From Corallococcus sp. NCRR (GTDB lineage: Bacteria > Myxococcota > Myxococcia > Myxococcales > Myxococcaceae), in assembly GCF_026965535.1 (NCBI RefSeq), contig NZ_CP114039.1, positions 1,860,001 through 1,924,000 on the forward strand: a DNA stretch of 64,000 bases, given 5' to 3'. The first letter of the stretch is position 1; every line of letters begins with the position of its first letter. Below, piece after piece: positions 33,998-41,650 of the stretch. The notes under the pieces are model-generated. The model was not told where the DNA came from. It did no database searches and worked only from the letters and a program-made list of their open reading frames with translations. The position numbers and the translations under genes were made by a program.

Positions 33998-35727
33998 ACG
34001 GCGCCCTCCACTCCGGGCACCGGCCGCACCACCGGCTCCGCCACGGGTACGCCCGAGGGCAGTGGCTCCGCCTGGCCAATCCAATCGCGACCCAGTTGCT
34101 CCTGTACTTCCGGTTGCGACAGCGCATGCGGACCGCGCAGCACCACGGCGCCGGCCCCCGCGTCCGTCCACTCCAGCGTTCCCACGCGCCACGGGTTCGG
34201 CTCCGCGGCCCGGCCCCACCCGAGCGTCCGCACCAGGTTCACCACGAACACCAACTGCACCGCGCCCAGCGCGAACGCCGCCCAACTGGTCCACCGGTTC
34301 AACGTGAGCAGGTGCGCGAGGAACGTGTACTGGTACGGGTCATAGAGCCGCCGCAGCTGCCCCGCGTAGCCCGCCACCAGCTGGCCGCCGAAGACGGCGA
34401 TGAACAGCACCGCGCTCAGCACCACGTGCACCTTGGCCATGCGCTCGTCCAACGCGCGCCCGTACATGCGGGGGAACCAGAAGTAGAGCCCCGCGAACAC
34501 CGCGAGGAAGCTGGCCGCGCCCATCGTCAGGTGGAAGTGGCCCACCACCCACATCGTCCCGTGCAGCGGCACGTCCGTCGCCACCGCGCCCAGCGCCAGC
34601 CCCGTGATGCCGCCCAGGCCGAAGACAATCATCGTCGCCAGCGCCGCGAGCATTGGCGACGTGAGCCGCACGCTGCCCCGCCACAGCGTCATCAGCCAGT
34701 TGAGGAACATCACCTCCGCGGGCAGGGAAATCAGCAGCGTCAGCACCATGAACGTGCGCCCCAGCACCGGCGCCATCCCGCTGGTGAACAGGTGGTGCGC
34801 GTACACCGCGCCGCTCAGCGCCGTCACCACGCCCATGGCCCCCGCCGTCAGCCGGTAGCCGTGCGCGGGCTTGCGGCTGAAGAACGCCACGAAGTCCCCC
34901 ACCATGCCCCACGCGGGCAGGATGAGGATGTAGACCTCCGGGTGGCCGAACAGCCAGAACAGGTGCTGGTACACCACCGGGTCGCCGCCCCCGCCCACCG
35001 CCGCCGCGCCCGCGATGAAGAACTGCGTGCCCGCCACCCGGTCCAGCAGCAGCAGCACCGTGGCCGCCGCCAGCACCGGCACGAACAGCACGTTGAGCAC
35101 CGCGCCGTAGAACAGCCCCCACACCACCAGCGGCATCCGGCCCCACGTCATCCCCGGCGCGCGGCAGCGCACCACCGTGACGACGAAGTTGAGCCCGTAC
35201 AGGAACGCGGACACGCCCACGCACAGCACCGCCACCGTCACCAGCGTCTGCCCCAGCCCCGGCGTGAACGCGGGCGTCGCCAGCGGGGGATACGACGTCC
35301 ACCCCGCGCTCGCCGGCCCCAGCCGCACCACGAACGACACCAGCATCAGCGCGCCGCCCGCCGCGTAGGACCAGAAGCCGAACGGCGACAGCCGGGGGAA
35401 CGCCATCTGCTTCGAGCCAATCGCCAGCGGCAGCACGAAGTGCCCCAGCGCGCCGAAGAGCAGCGGCGTCACCGCGAAGAAGATCATCAACAGGCCGTGC
35501 ATCGTGAACACGGCCGTGTACGTGGGCGGAGTCAGCGCGCCCTTCGACTCGGGCAGCACCCACGCGAGCCCCGGCACCGGCTGCCCGGGCCACGCCCACT
35601 GGAAGCGGATGAGCATGGCCAGCAGGCCGCCCACCAACAGGAACAGGAACCCGCCCCACAGGTACTGCCGCGCCACACGCTGGGGGTCCGTCGTCCAGAG
35701 CGACTTCAAGAGCGCCCCCGCCTTCAT
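33994..35727 (-). CDS. ctaD: Cytochrome c oxidase subunit I
   Basis: 577 residues, about 12-13 TM helices. All heme and CuB ligands are present: heme a His in FTMHGLLMIFF and in the HFH pair of GHFHLTMG, CuB His with cross-linked Tyr in GHPEVYILIL, and the HH pair in YAHHLFTSG. It is therefore a functional heme-copper oxidase core reducing O2 and pumping protons. The ATG at 35727 is chosen over a GTG 12 bases upstream because it overlaps the subunit II stop (ATGA) and follows GGAGGACGCC. It contains no fused subunit III; that gene lies beyond the opposite-strand glycosyltransferase. Confidence 0.95.
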   Translation of the reverse strand: MKAGALLKSLWTTDPQRVARQYLWGGFLFLLVGGLLAMLIRFQWAWPGQPVPGLAWVLPESKGALTPPTYTAVFTMHGLLMIFFAVTPLLFGALGHFVLPLAIGSKQMAFPRLSPFGFWSYAAGGALMLVSFVVRLGPASAGWTSYPPLATPAFTPGLGQTLVTVAVLCVGVSAFLYGLNFVVTVVRCRAPGMTWGRMPLVVWGLFYGAVLNVLFVPVLAAATVLLLLDRVAGTQFFIAGAAAVGGGGDPVVYQHLFWLFGHPEVYILILPAWGMVGDFVAFFSRKPAHGYRLTAGAMGVVTALSGAVYAHHLFTSGMAPVLGRTFMVLTLLISLPAEVMFLNWLMTLWRGSVRLTSPMLAALATMIVFGLGGITGLALGAVATDVPLHGTMWVVGHFHLTMGAASFLAVFAGLYFWFPRMYGRALDERMAKVHVVLSAVLFIAVFGGQLVAGYAGQLRRLYDPYQYTFLAHLLTLNRWTSWAAFALGAVQLVFVVNLVRTLGWGRAAEPNPWRVGTLEWTDAGAGAVVLRGPHALSQPEVQEQLGRDWIGQAEPLPSGVPVAEPVVRPVPGVEGAV

Positions 35728-36560
35728 GGCGTCCTCCACACCCAGCCCCAGTGGGCCGCCGTGTCATCCGGGTCGTAGGCCTGCACCGCCTTGAGGCTCG
35801 CCTCGCGCAGCCACGCCGCGTACGCCTCCGGGGACAGCGCCGTCAGCATGCCGCGCATCCGGTAGTGGCTGGTGCCGCAGTGCTGGTAGCAGGCCACCTC
35901 CCACGCGCCCTCACGAGCGGCCTGGAACCACGTCTGGTTCACGCGGCCCGGGATGGCGTCCAGCTTCACGCGGAAGGCCGGCAGCGAGAACCCGTGCACC
36001 ACGTCCGTGGAGACCAGCTGCACCCAGACAGGCACGTCCGCCGGCACGCGCAGGTCGTTCCACGTCACCACGTCGTCCTTCGTGCCGAACGCCCCGTCCG
36101 CGCCAGCGTACCGCGCCTCCCAGGACCACTGGTGCGCGTTGATTTGGATGCGCACCGTGCGCGGATCCGCCGTGGGGACGCGGAAGTTCCAGAGCACGTC
36201 GTTCAGGTAGCCCTGGGAGCCCAGGAACAGCGTCCCGTCCACCACGCCGAACGCGCACACGGCCAGCCCCAGCACCCACGCCTTCGAACGCCGCGTGCCT
36301 CCATCCGGCGCCACCTTCCGGGCGCCCCGGAAGCGCGCCACCGCCAGCAGCATCCACCCGAGCATCACCGCCGCCAGCGCCAGGTCGAAGCCATGGCTCG
36401 TGGCCAGCAGCGCGTCGATGCGGCCGCCCGTCGCGCTCGCGTTCTCCGGCGGCGCCAGGCTCCAGGCGCTCCGCGCGGGCGGCGCCGCCAGGGGCGCCTG
36501 CGCATCCGGCGGCGCGACGTCGCTGGGGGAGGACGAGGGCAACGCAGGGGACTGCGCCAT
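35724..36560 (-). CDS. ctaC: Cytochrome c oxidase subunit II
   Basis: 278 residues. Two TM helices (about 55-75 and 95-115) and a periplasmic cupredoxin domain. The CuA site is recognisable: His in DVVHGFSLPAF and CYQHCGTSHYRM, which gives Cys, Cys, His and Met ligands. The usual CxExC reads CYQHC, so the bridging Glu that also contacts Mg is replaced by Gln. No heme c domain is attached, so a separate cytochrome c must donate electrons. The start overlaps the stop of the small upstream gene (TGATG), and its stop overlaps subunit I. Confidence 0.93.
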   Translation of the reverse strand: MAQSPALPSSSPSDVAPPDAQAPLAAPPARSAWSLAPPENASATGGRIDALLATSHGFDLALAAVMLGWMLLAVARFRGARKVAPDGGTRRSKAWVLGLAVCAFGVVDGTLFLGSQGYLNDVLWNFRVPTADPRTVRIQINAHQWSWEARYAGADGAFGTKDDVVTWNDLRVPADVPVWVQLVSTDVVHGFSLPAFRVKLDAIPGRVNQTWFQAAREGAWEVACYQHCGTSHYRMRGMLTALSPEAYAAWLREASLKAVQAYDPDDTAAHWGWVWRTP

Positions 36561-36868
36561 CACGGATGCTCCTGTTCCACGGGGGCCGAAGCCCGCGCTG
36601 CTCCCGGCGCCTCTCGCCCCGCCCGCCGGGCCGCCCAGAGCCCCACGCCCACCAACGCGAAGGGCACCAGCATCAGCGCCAGCAGCAGCTCGCCTGCGCC
36701 CCCCGGGGACTCCGGCGCCCGGGCCGTGCATGAGGGGCACGCCCACGCCGCCGCCGGCACCAGCGCCCCGACGAGCCCGAGCCAGCCGCCGAGCGCCAGC
36801 ACCCGGAAGCCTCCCCATCCGCCCGGCGAAGCGCGTCCACCCGGAGGCAGGAAGAGGGCCTGGGACAT
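36560..36868 (-). CDS. Small membrane protein with CxxC at the head of the oxidase operon
   Basis: 102 residues. A hydrophobic segment (FRVLALGGWLGLVGALVPAA) ends at AWACPSCTA, and a second TM helix follows (LLLALMLVPFALVGVGLWAA). The CPSC motif lies on the loop between them, which by the positive-inside rule should be periplasmic, a position suited to copper binding or thiol exchange during CuA assembly. This is inference; I do not recognise a family. It overlaps the subunit II start (TGATG). Confidence 0.7.
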   Translation of the reverse strand: MSQALFLPPGGRASPGGWGGFRVLALGGWLGLVGALVPAAAWACPSCTARAPESPGGAGELLLALMLVPFALVGVGLWAARRAGREAPGAARASAPVEQEHP

Positions 36869-37022
36869 GGCCTCCGGGCTAGCACGCACCCAACGTCCCC
36901 TCAAGGAGCACCCCGTCCGCCCGGGAGCGGCCACTCTCCCTCATGCCTCGCATGCGGCCAGCCCCTACCCCGCGCCTGCCCGGCGCTTGTGCGCCCCCCG
37001 CCGATGCCGTACGTGCCGACGC

Positions 37023-37691
37023 ATGTCCGTCGAATCGCCCTCGTCTCCGTCCGCCGCCCCCCGCTCCCGTCCCGTCCGCCGCTCCTGGGTCTGGGCAGGC
37101 ATCGCCGTGGCGTCGCTCGGCTTCATGGGGGTGGCGGTCCACGACATGGTGAAGGACCGCTCCCAGCCGCCGCCCCGCCTGGGCGCGCTGCCGGACTTCA
37201 CCTTCACGCGGCAGGACGGAAAGCCCTTCGGGCTGAAGCAGCTCCGCGGCCACCCGTTCATCGCCAACTTCATCTTCACCCGCTGCCCCACCGTCTGCCC
37301 TGTCTTCACGCAGAAGATGGCGCGCGTGCAGGAGCACACCGCGAAGCTGGGGACGGACCTCCAACTGGTGTCCTTCTCCGTGGATCCGGCCTACGACACC
37401 CCGGAGCGGCTGGCCGAGTACGGGACGAAGTACAAGGCGGACTTCACCCGCTGGAACTTCCTCACCGGCGACTACGCCACCCTCAAGGACACCATCGTCC
37501 AGGGCTTCAAGATCAGCATGGGCCGCGAGGCCGGCGCCCCCGAGGACGACCTGCTCTCCATCTTCCACGGCACCCACTTCGTGCTGGTGGACGGCACCGG
37601 AGAGATTCGCGGCTACTACGACAGCGCGGACCCCGAGGCGACCCAGAAGCTGGAGACCGACGCCTTCCGCATCACCCGCGAAGAGGGCTGA
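37023..37691 (+). CDS. SCO1/SenC-family copper chaperone
   Basis: 222 residues: an N-terminal membrane anchor (about 22-42), then a thioredoxin-like SCO domain with the copper ligands in FTRCPTVCPVF (CxxxC, about 95-99) and the conserved His in GTHFVLVD (about 183). SCO proteins load CuA of cytochrome oxidase subunit II. It is transcribed divergently from the subunit II/I operon, about 150 bp away, in agreement with that role. Confidence 0.93.
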   Translation: MSVESPSSPSAAPRSRPVRRSWVWAGIAVASLGFMGVAVHDMVKDRSQPPPRLGALPDFTFTRQDGKPFGLKQLRGHPFIANFIFTRCPTVCPVFTQKMARVQEHTAKLGTDLQLVSFSVDPAYDTPERLAEYGTKYKADFTRWNFLTGDYATLKDTIVQGFKISMGREAGAPEDDLLSIFHGTHFVLVDGTGEIRGYYDSADPEATQKLETDAFRITREEG

Positions 37692-37751
37692 AGCCCACCG
37701 CTTCCTGATCGCGCCCATACTCCGGGTGCGACACACCGGGTCTCACTCCAC

Positions 37752-37824
37752 CCGGGCCCCGAGCCCGGCTCGAAGCCCGCAAAGCCGAAAGGCCGGCCCC
37801 CACCTCGCGGTGAGTACCGGCCTT
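37752..37824. terminator. Two consecutive hairpins between convergent genes
   Basis: CCGGGC-cccga-GCCCGG (37752-37768), then AAGGCCGG (37789-37796) with CCGGCCTT (37817-37824). They lie between the SCO gene end (37691) and the minus-strand gene end (37858) and would serve both directions. Confidence 0.55.
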
Positions 37825-37857
37825 CGTGCCTGAGTCACGCCAACTTCAGCGGGGAAC

Positions 37858-38274
37858 TCAGTTGATGAGCGCAGCCTGCGCGTGGGCGAACAGGTTCTGC
37901 ACGTTCTGCTGCGCGGGCTGGGAGGCCAGCGCGCCGACCTTGTCCGCGCCATCCTTCACCACGCCCGCGATGTCCGCGATGGACTTCACGGTGGGGGCGA
38001 ACTTGGTCAGCTGGGACAGACCGGCCAGGGGGCCCTTGGACAGCAGGGACGCGCCGGAGTCGATGAACTTGTCCACGAACGGCTTCGCCAGCTTGCCCAG
38101 GCCGAACGGGAGCTTGTCCAGGAGACCGCCCGCGATGCCCTTCAGGCCGCCCGCGATGGCGCCCATGGGGTTCTGAACGAAGTTCAGCGCCTTGCCCGCG
38201 ATGTTCGCGACGCCGCCCGCGATGTTGGAGACCGTCTTCGCGACGCTGCTGACAACCTTGCCGATGCCGCCCAT
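37858..38274 (-). CDS. Small glycine-rich amphipathic protein of unknown function
   Basis: 138 residues from the ATG preceded by GGGGG. Repeated Gly/Ala/Ile patches (NIAGGVANIAGKALNF, GAIAGGLKGIAGGLLDKL, SGASLLSKGPLAGLSQL) with scattered Lys suggest amphipathic helices. There is no cleavable signal peptide and no clear TM helix. Composition is reminiscent of membrane-active or surface-associated peptides, but that is only a suggestion. Its leader carries two mutually exclusive hairpins. Not recognised as a known family. Confidence 0.65.
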   Translation of the reverse strand: MGGIGKVVSSVAKTVSNIAGGVANIAGKALNFVQNPMGAIAGGLKGIAGGLLDKLPFGLGKLAKPFVDKFIDSGASLLSKGPLAGLSQLTKFAPTVKSIADIAGVVKDGADKVGALASQPAQQNVQNLFAHAQAALIN

Positions 38275-38346
38275 GGTGAAACCCCCTACTTGAACTTGGT
38301 TTGGAGAGTGTGAGCCGGAGTGAAGCTTCAAAAGGATTCTCGGAGG

Positions 38347-38376
38347 GGGGAGGAAAATGTTTCCTCCCCATTTTCC
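38347..38376 (-). promoter_or_regulatory. Leader with two mutually exclusive hairpins
   Basis: On the minus strand, 38376-38369 (GGAAAATG) can pair with 38359-38352 (CATTTTCC), or 38369-38360 (GGGGAGGAAA) with 38356-38347 (TTTCCTCCCC). The two 3' arms overlap, so only one structure can form. The element is 31 nt after the stop of the upstream minus gene and about 70 nt before the ATG at 38274. It resembles an attenuator or terminator/antiterminator switch; no U-tract is visible. Confidence 0.45.
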
Positions 38377-38407
38377 GATCTATTTCACGGAGATTCCCAG
38401 GCGGGCT

Positions 38408-38860
38408 TCAGCCCCGGGTTCCACCGCCGCCCTTCTTCAGCTGGTCCATCAGCTCCTTCTGCTTCGCCTCGTCCTGGGGGGCCTTGGGGGTCTCGGCCGA
38501 GGGGTTCAGGCTCGGCTTGCCGGCCCCGGCGCTCTTGCTGGCCTCGAACTCGGACTTGGCGAAGGGGTTGCCCTGGCCGGGCAGCTCACCCTTGGCGCCC
38601 GCGACCAGGAACTCACCGACCTCCTCCACCGTGTGCACGGGGAAGCCGTTCGCCTTCAGCTCCTCGTCGGACACGACGTTGAGCATGGGCTCCTTGTCCT
38701 TGTCCTGGGCGTACTCGAGCACCAGCTCGACGTAGTCCTCCAGCTTCATCCCCACGGCATCCGCGATGCGCTTCGTCTCGGGATCCTTGAGGAGCTCCGC
38801 GCGGACGACTTCCACGGGACGGGACAGACCACGCTTCTTGCCAGGGGCTTGCTGGGACAT
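38408..38860 (-). CDS. Hypothetical protein, 150 residues
   Basis: A soluble, charged protein. The first half is helical (RPVEVVRAELLKDPETKRI, MKLEDYVELVLEYAQDKDK), followed by LNVVSDEELKANGFPVHTVE. The second half is low-complexity with Ser, Pro, Lys and Gln, ending KKGGGGTRG. No signal peptide, TM helix or known motif. It precedes the glycine-rich protein gene on the same strand; the hairpin switch lies between them. Confidence 0.7.
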   Translation of the reverse strand: MSQQAPGKKRGLSRPVEVVRAELLKDPETKRIADAVGMKLEDYVELVLEYAQDKDKEPMLNVVSDEELKANGFPVHTVEEVGEFLVAGAKGELPGQGNPFAKSEFEASKSAGAGKPSLNPSAETPKAPQDEAKQKELMDQLKKGGGGTRG

Positions 38861-38987
38861 TGCGGTTTCGCTCCGGAGAGGAGAGGAAAGACGGCTGGGA
38901 ACAACTCTAGCCCATCTTTCCAGTAGTACCCATTCCCCGCCCCAGCCCCCTCTGGGAGCCCCCCCTTCCGGAAGGCTCCATCGGGTT

Positions 38988-39569
38988 TCAGCGGACCGCG
39001 TTGCGGGGCGCGCCCTTGCGCGCGGGGGCCGCGGCCTTGCGCTTGGGCAGGATGCGGGTGACGGAGCCGGGGCGGCGGGCCGCGGCGGCGGCGCGCTCCT
39101 TCTCCTCGGCGGCCTTCAGCGCGGCGGCGCGCACGGCCAGCACTTCCGCCTGCTGCGCCCAGCGGCGCTTGAGCGCGTCCCGCAGGCCGTCCGTCTGCAG
39201 GTCCACCTGCGCCTGGTGCAGCCGGTAGTGCAGATCCTCGCGCAGGGTGCCCCGGGTGAGGGCGGCCATCGCGGTGCCGGACACGCCCACCACCACCTTG
39301 GGCCGCTCCTCCTGCATCTGGAGGCAGCGCAGGATGAGGCCTTGGGCGTCCAGCGGCAGCTTCCCCGCGTCCGCGATGAACACCACGCCGTTGGGCTGAC
39401 GGAGCGCTCCGGCCAGCTCCTGGGCCTGACGCACCTCCGTGAGCGGGACGCCGAAGTTGCGCGCGGCTTCCTCCGCCCAGGCCCTGCGCTCATCCTCGGT
39501 GCCGCCGTGGATGATCAGCGATGCACGGTTGGAGACGAGGTCCTCTTCTCGATAACCGCGAAGAGCCAC
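38988..39569 (-). CDS. Degenerate sigma-54-type AAA+ domain protein
   Basis: 193 residues from a GTG. The core aligns by eye with the central part of NtrC-type activators: GVVFIADAGKLPLDAQGLI matches the Walker B region (usually LFLDEVGELP), and TRGTLREDLHYRLHQAQVDL matches the RFREDLYYRL segment. Missing: a Walker A (only IIHGGTEDERRAWA at that place), the acidic Walker B pair, the GAFTGA loop and any DNA-binding domain. The tail is Ala/Lys/Arg-rich. It cannot hydrolyse ATP in the usual way; it may modulate another activator or be a decaying remnant. Confidence 0.7.
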   Translation of the reverse strand: MALRGYREEDLVSNRASLIIHGGTEDERRAWAEEAARNFGVPLTEVRQAQELAGALRQPNGVVFIADAGKLPLDAQGLILRCLQMQEERPKVVVGVSGTAMAALTRGTLREDLHYRLHQAQVDLQTDGLRDALKRRWAQQAEVLAVRAAALKAAEEKERAAAAARRPGSVTRILPKRKAAAPARKGAPRNAVR

Positions 39570-39708
39570 GGGATGCCCTACCCTTCTGGGAAAGCGGGTC
39601 CTCCCAAAGTCTAACGCCCTCCAGGGTCGCCTGTTCAATCCCTTACGTGCGGGAAAAAACCAGGGACCCGTTCCCCGGGAGCCCCTCCACTGGACGCCCG
39701 TTCCCGGG

Positions 39709-41067
39709 TCAAGCCGAAGGCACCACCATCACGGGCCGGCGGCAGCGCAGCACCAGCTCGCGCGCCACCGCCTCCTCCAGGACGTCCGGGACCACCTCGC
39801 GCCGGGCGGACGTGCCCACGCAGACCAGGTCCACGCCCTCGCGCTCCGTGGCCTGGCAGATGGCGGTGGCGACGTCCTCCCCGCTGACCCCCTCCACGCT
39901 CCAGTGCACCGCCTGCGCGACCGTGTCCCCGGGCACCTGCGCCCAGAGCCGCTTCAGCACCCGGTCCCGCTCGTTGTCGGGCTCCGGGAGCACGCCGTGG
40001 AAGTCCCGGGGGCCCCGCTCGCGGCCCCGGAGCCGGTGCACGTGCAGCAGGTGCACGCGGCCCCCCGGCCCCACCAGCGAACACGCCTGCGCGATGGCCT
40101 GTCCCGAGGCCAGCGTGAAGTCCACCGGCACCAGCGCGCTCCGGGGCGGAGGGAGCCGGCGCGGCTCGCGCGCTCCAGGCGGGATGCACGCCACGGAGCG
40201 CTCCGCGCGGCGCAGCACCCCCTCCGACACGGAGCCGTGCCACAGCCGCTGCACGCCGCCGCGCAGGTGCATGCCCACCACCGTGAGCTCCACGCTGCGC
40301 GCGTGGGCCACGTGCAGCAGGTGGTCCGCCGGGCGGCCATAGCCGGGCTCCAGCACCACCTCCACGCGGCCCTCCCCCTCCAGGTCGCCCAGGCGCTCAC
40401 GCACCTCGCGGTGGAGCACGCGCTCCACCAGCGGCTCCAGCCCCTCCATGGTGCGCTCGCGCGCGTCCAGCCGCTCCACGTGCACGGGGGTGTGGATGCC
40501 CAGCCGCTCGCGCTCCTCCAGGGGCGAGCACACGTACGTGGCCAGCACGTCGCATCCGCCCACGCGCCGCAGCTCCCGCAGGAAGGTGATGGCGGCGTCG
40601 GACGTGGAGGAGCGGGGGTCCACCCCCACCATCACCAGCAGCCGGCGCCGGCCTCGGGCCCAGTCCAGGAGCGCCGTGTCCCGGCGCACCGCCAGCACCG
40701 GGGCGCAGCCGTGGCGGGCCAGGCGCTCCGCCAGGGACGTCTTGCGCCAGGGGGACGTGCGCCAGCCCTCCGCGGCCACCACCACCAGCCGGGCGCTGCG
40801 GCACTCCTCGTCTCCCAGCAGCGTCTCCACGGAGGCGCCCCGCTGCATGCGCGGCTCCACCCTGCCCGCGATCGCCCGCAGGCGCGCGGACTCCGCGGCC
40901 AGTCCTCCTTCCGCGGCGGACAGGGCGTCCGGAGCCTCCGCGTCCGGCACTTCGTCATCCACCCCCAGGAGCAGCAGGGGCTCTCCCAGGCGGCCGGCGA
41001 GCGTCGCCGCGACGGTGGCCGCGTGCGCGGCGTCGGCGGACAGGTTGGTTGCGCAGATGATGGCCAT
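39709..41067 (-). CDS. Triple universal stress protein
   Basis: 452 residues made of three Usp-like units (about 1-150, 155-310, 315-452). The second ends in VVGMHLRGGVQRLWHGSVSE, the classic Gly-rich nucleotide-binding G-x2-G-x9-GS(V/T) motif. The third has the less complete VCVGTSARREVVPDVLEEAV, and the first lacks it. Such mixed tandem Usp proteins are cytoplasmic stress-survival factors. The start before AIICATNLSADAA is chosen because it begins the first beta strand. Confidence 0.88.
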   Translation of the reverse strand: MAIICATNLSADAAHAATVAATLAGRLGEPLLLLGVDDEVPDAEAPDALSAAEGGLAAESARLRAIAGRVEPRMQRGASVETLLGDEECRSARLVVVAAEGWRTSPWRKTSLAERLARHGCAPVLAVRRDTALLDWARGRRRLLVMVGVDPRSSTSDAAITFLRELRRVGGCDVLATYVCSPLEERERLGIHTPVHVERLDARERTMEGLEPLVERVLHREVRERLGDLEGEGRVEVVLEPGYGRPADHLLHVAHARSVELTVVGMHLRGGVQRLWHGSVSEGVLRRAERSVACIPPGAREPRRLPPPRSALVPVDFTLASGQAIAQACSLVGPGGRVHLLHVHRLRGRERGPRDFHGVLPEPDNERDRVLKRLWAQVPGDTVAQAVHWSVEGVSGEDVATAICQATEREGVDLVCVGTSARREVVPDVLEEAVARELVLRCRRPVMVVPSA

Positions 41068-41210
41068 GGCGGGGCCCCCCGAGGAGGCGATGCCCGCTGG
41101 AGCCTCCTCCGCCAGGAAGGATGCGCACGCCAGATGCCCGGTGACGTGCGGTCCACGCATGCCGGCCTGCCTGCCCACCAGGGTGGGGCGGCCCGGCGGC
41201 GAGGCCCTCC

Positions 41211-41630
41211 CTAGCGCAGGAGCTGCTGGTGCCCGTCGTGGTTGGTGTGGTCCTGATTGTCGCCCGCGCCGCCGCGCTGGTTCTCGCGGCCGAAGCTGGA
41301 CAGGAACACGCCCTGGTCGCTGCTCGCGTAGTGGTACGGCCGGCCCCAGGGGTCCAGGGGCACGGCGTGGAGGTATTTGGGCACCAGCATCTCGTCCAGG
41401 TTCCCCTCCTCCGGCAACTTCCCCCCGTGGTCCGCGCGGTAGCGCTCCAGCGCGTCCAGGATGAGGGTGAAGTCGGCGTGGATGCGCTGGGCCTGCTCGG
41501 GGTCGCGGCGGCGGAAGGCGGTGAGCACCAGGGCCACGACGAGCGCCACCGCGAACACCACCGCCACCCAGGGCAGCGGGGAGCGGCGGGACTTCTCGCG
41601 GACGGCGGACGGGGACGAGGTGGCGGACAT
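41211..41630 (-). CDS. GspG-like pseudopilin-domain protein without prepilin leader
   Basis: 139 residues: one TM helix (about 19-42) and a periplasmic domain matching the type II secretion pseudopilin GspG ending (LDALERYRADHGGKLP, LVPKYLHAVPLDPWGRPY, SSFGRENQRGGAGDNQDH). The usual prepilin peptidase site (G-FTLIE) is absent, and no other gsp gene lies nearby. It is therefore a membrane-anchored relative rather than a standard pseudopilin. It is 20 bp downstream of the cyclase gene and likely co-transcribed. Confidence 0.8.
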   Translation of the reverse strand: MSATSSPSAVREKSRRSPLPWVAVVFAVALVVALVLTAFRRRDPEQAQRIHADFTLILDALERYRADHGGKLPEEGNLDEMLVPKYLHAVPLDPWGRPYHYASSDQGVFLSSFGRENQRGGAGDNQDHTNHDGHQQLLR

Positions 41631-41650
41631 GGCCCGTCCACCCTACCGCG

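Noticed and set aside
41211-41630. True type II secretion pseudopilin GspG
   Set aside because: The prepilin peptidase cleavage motif is absent and there are no secretion genes nearby, so only a GspG-like domain is claimed.
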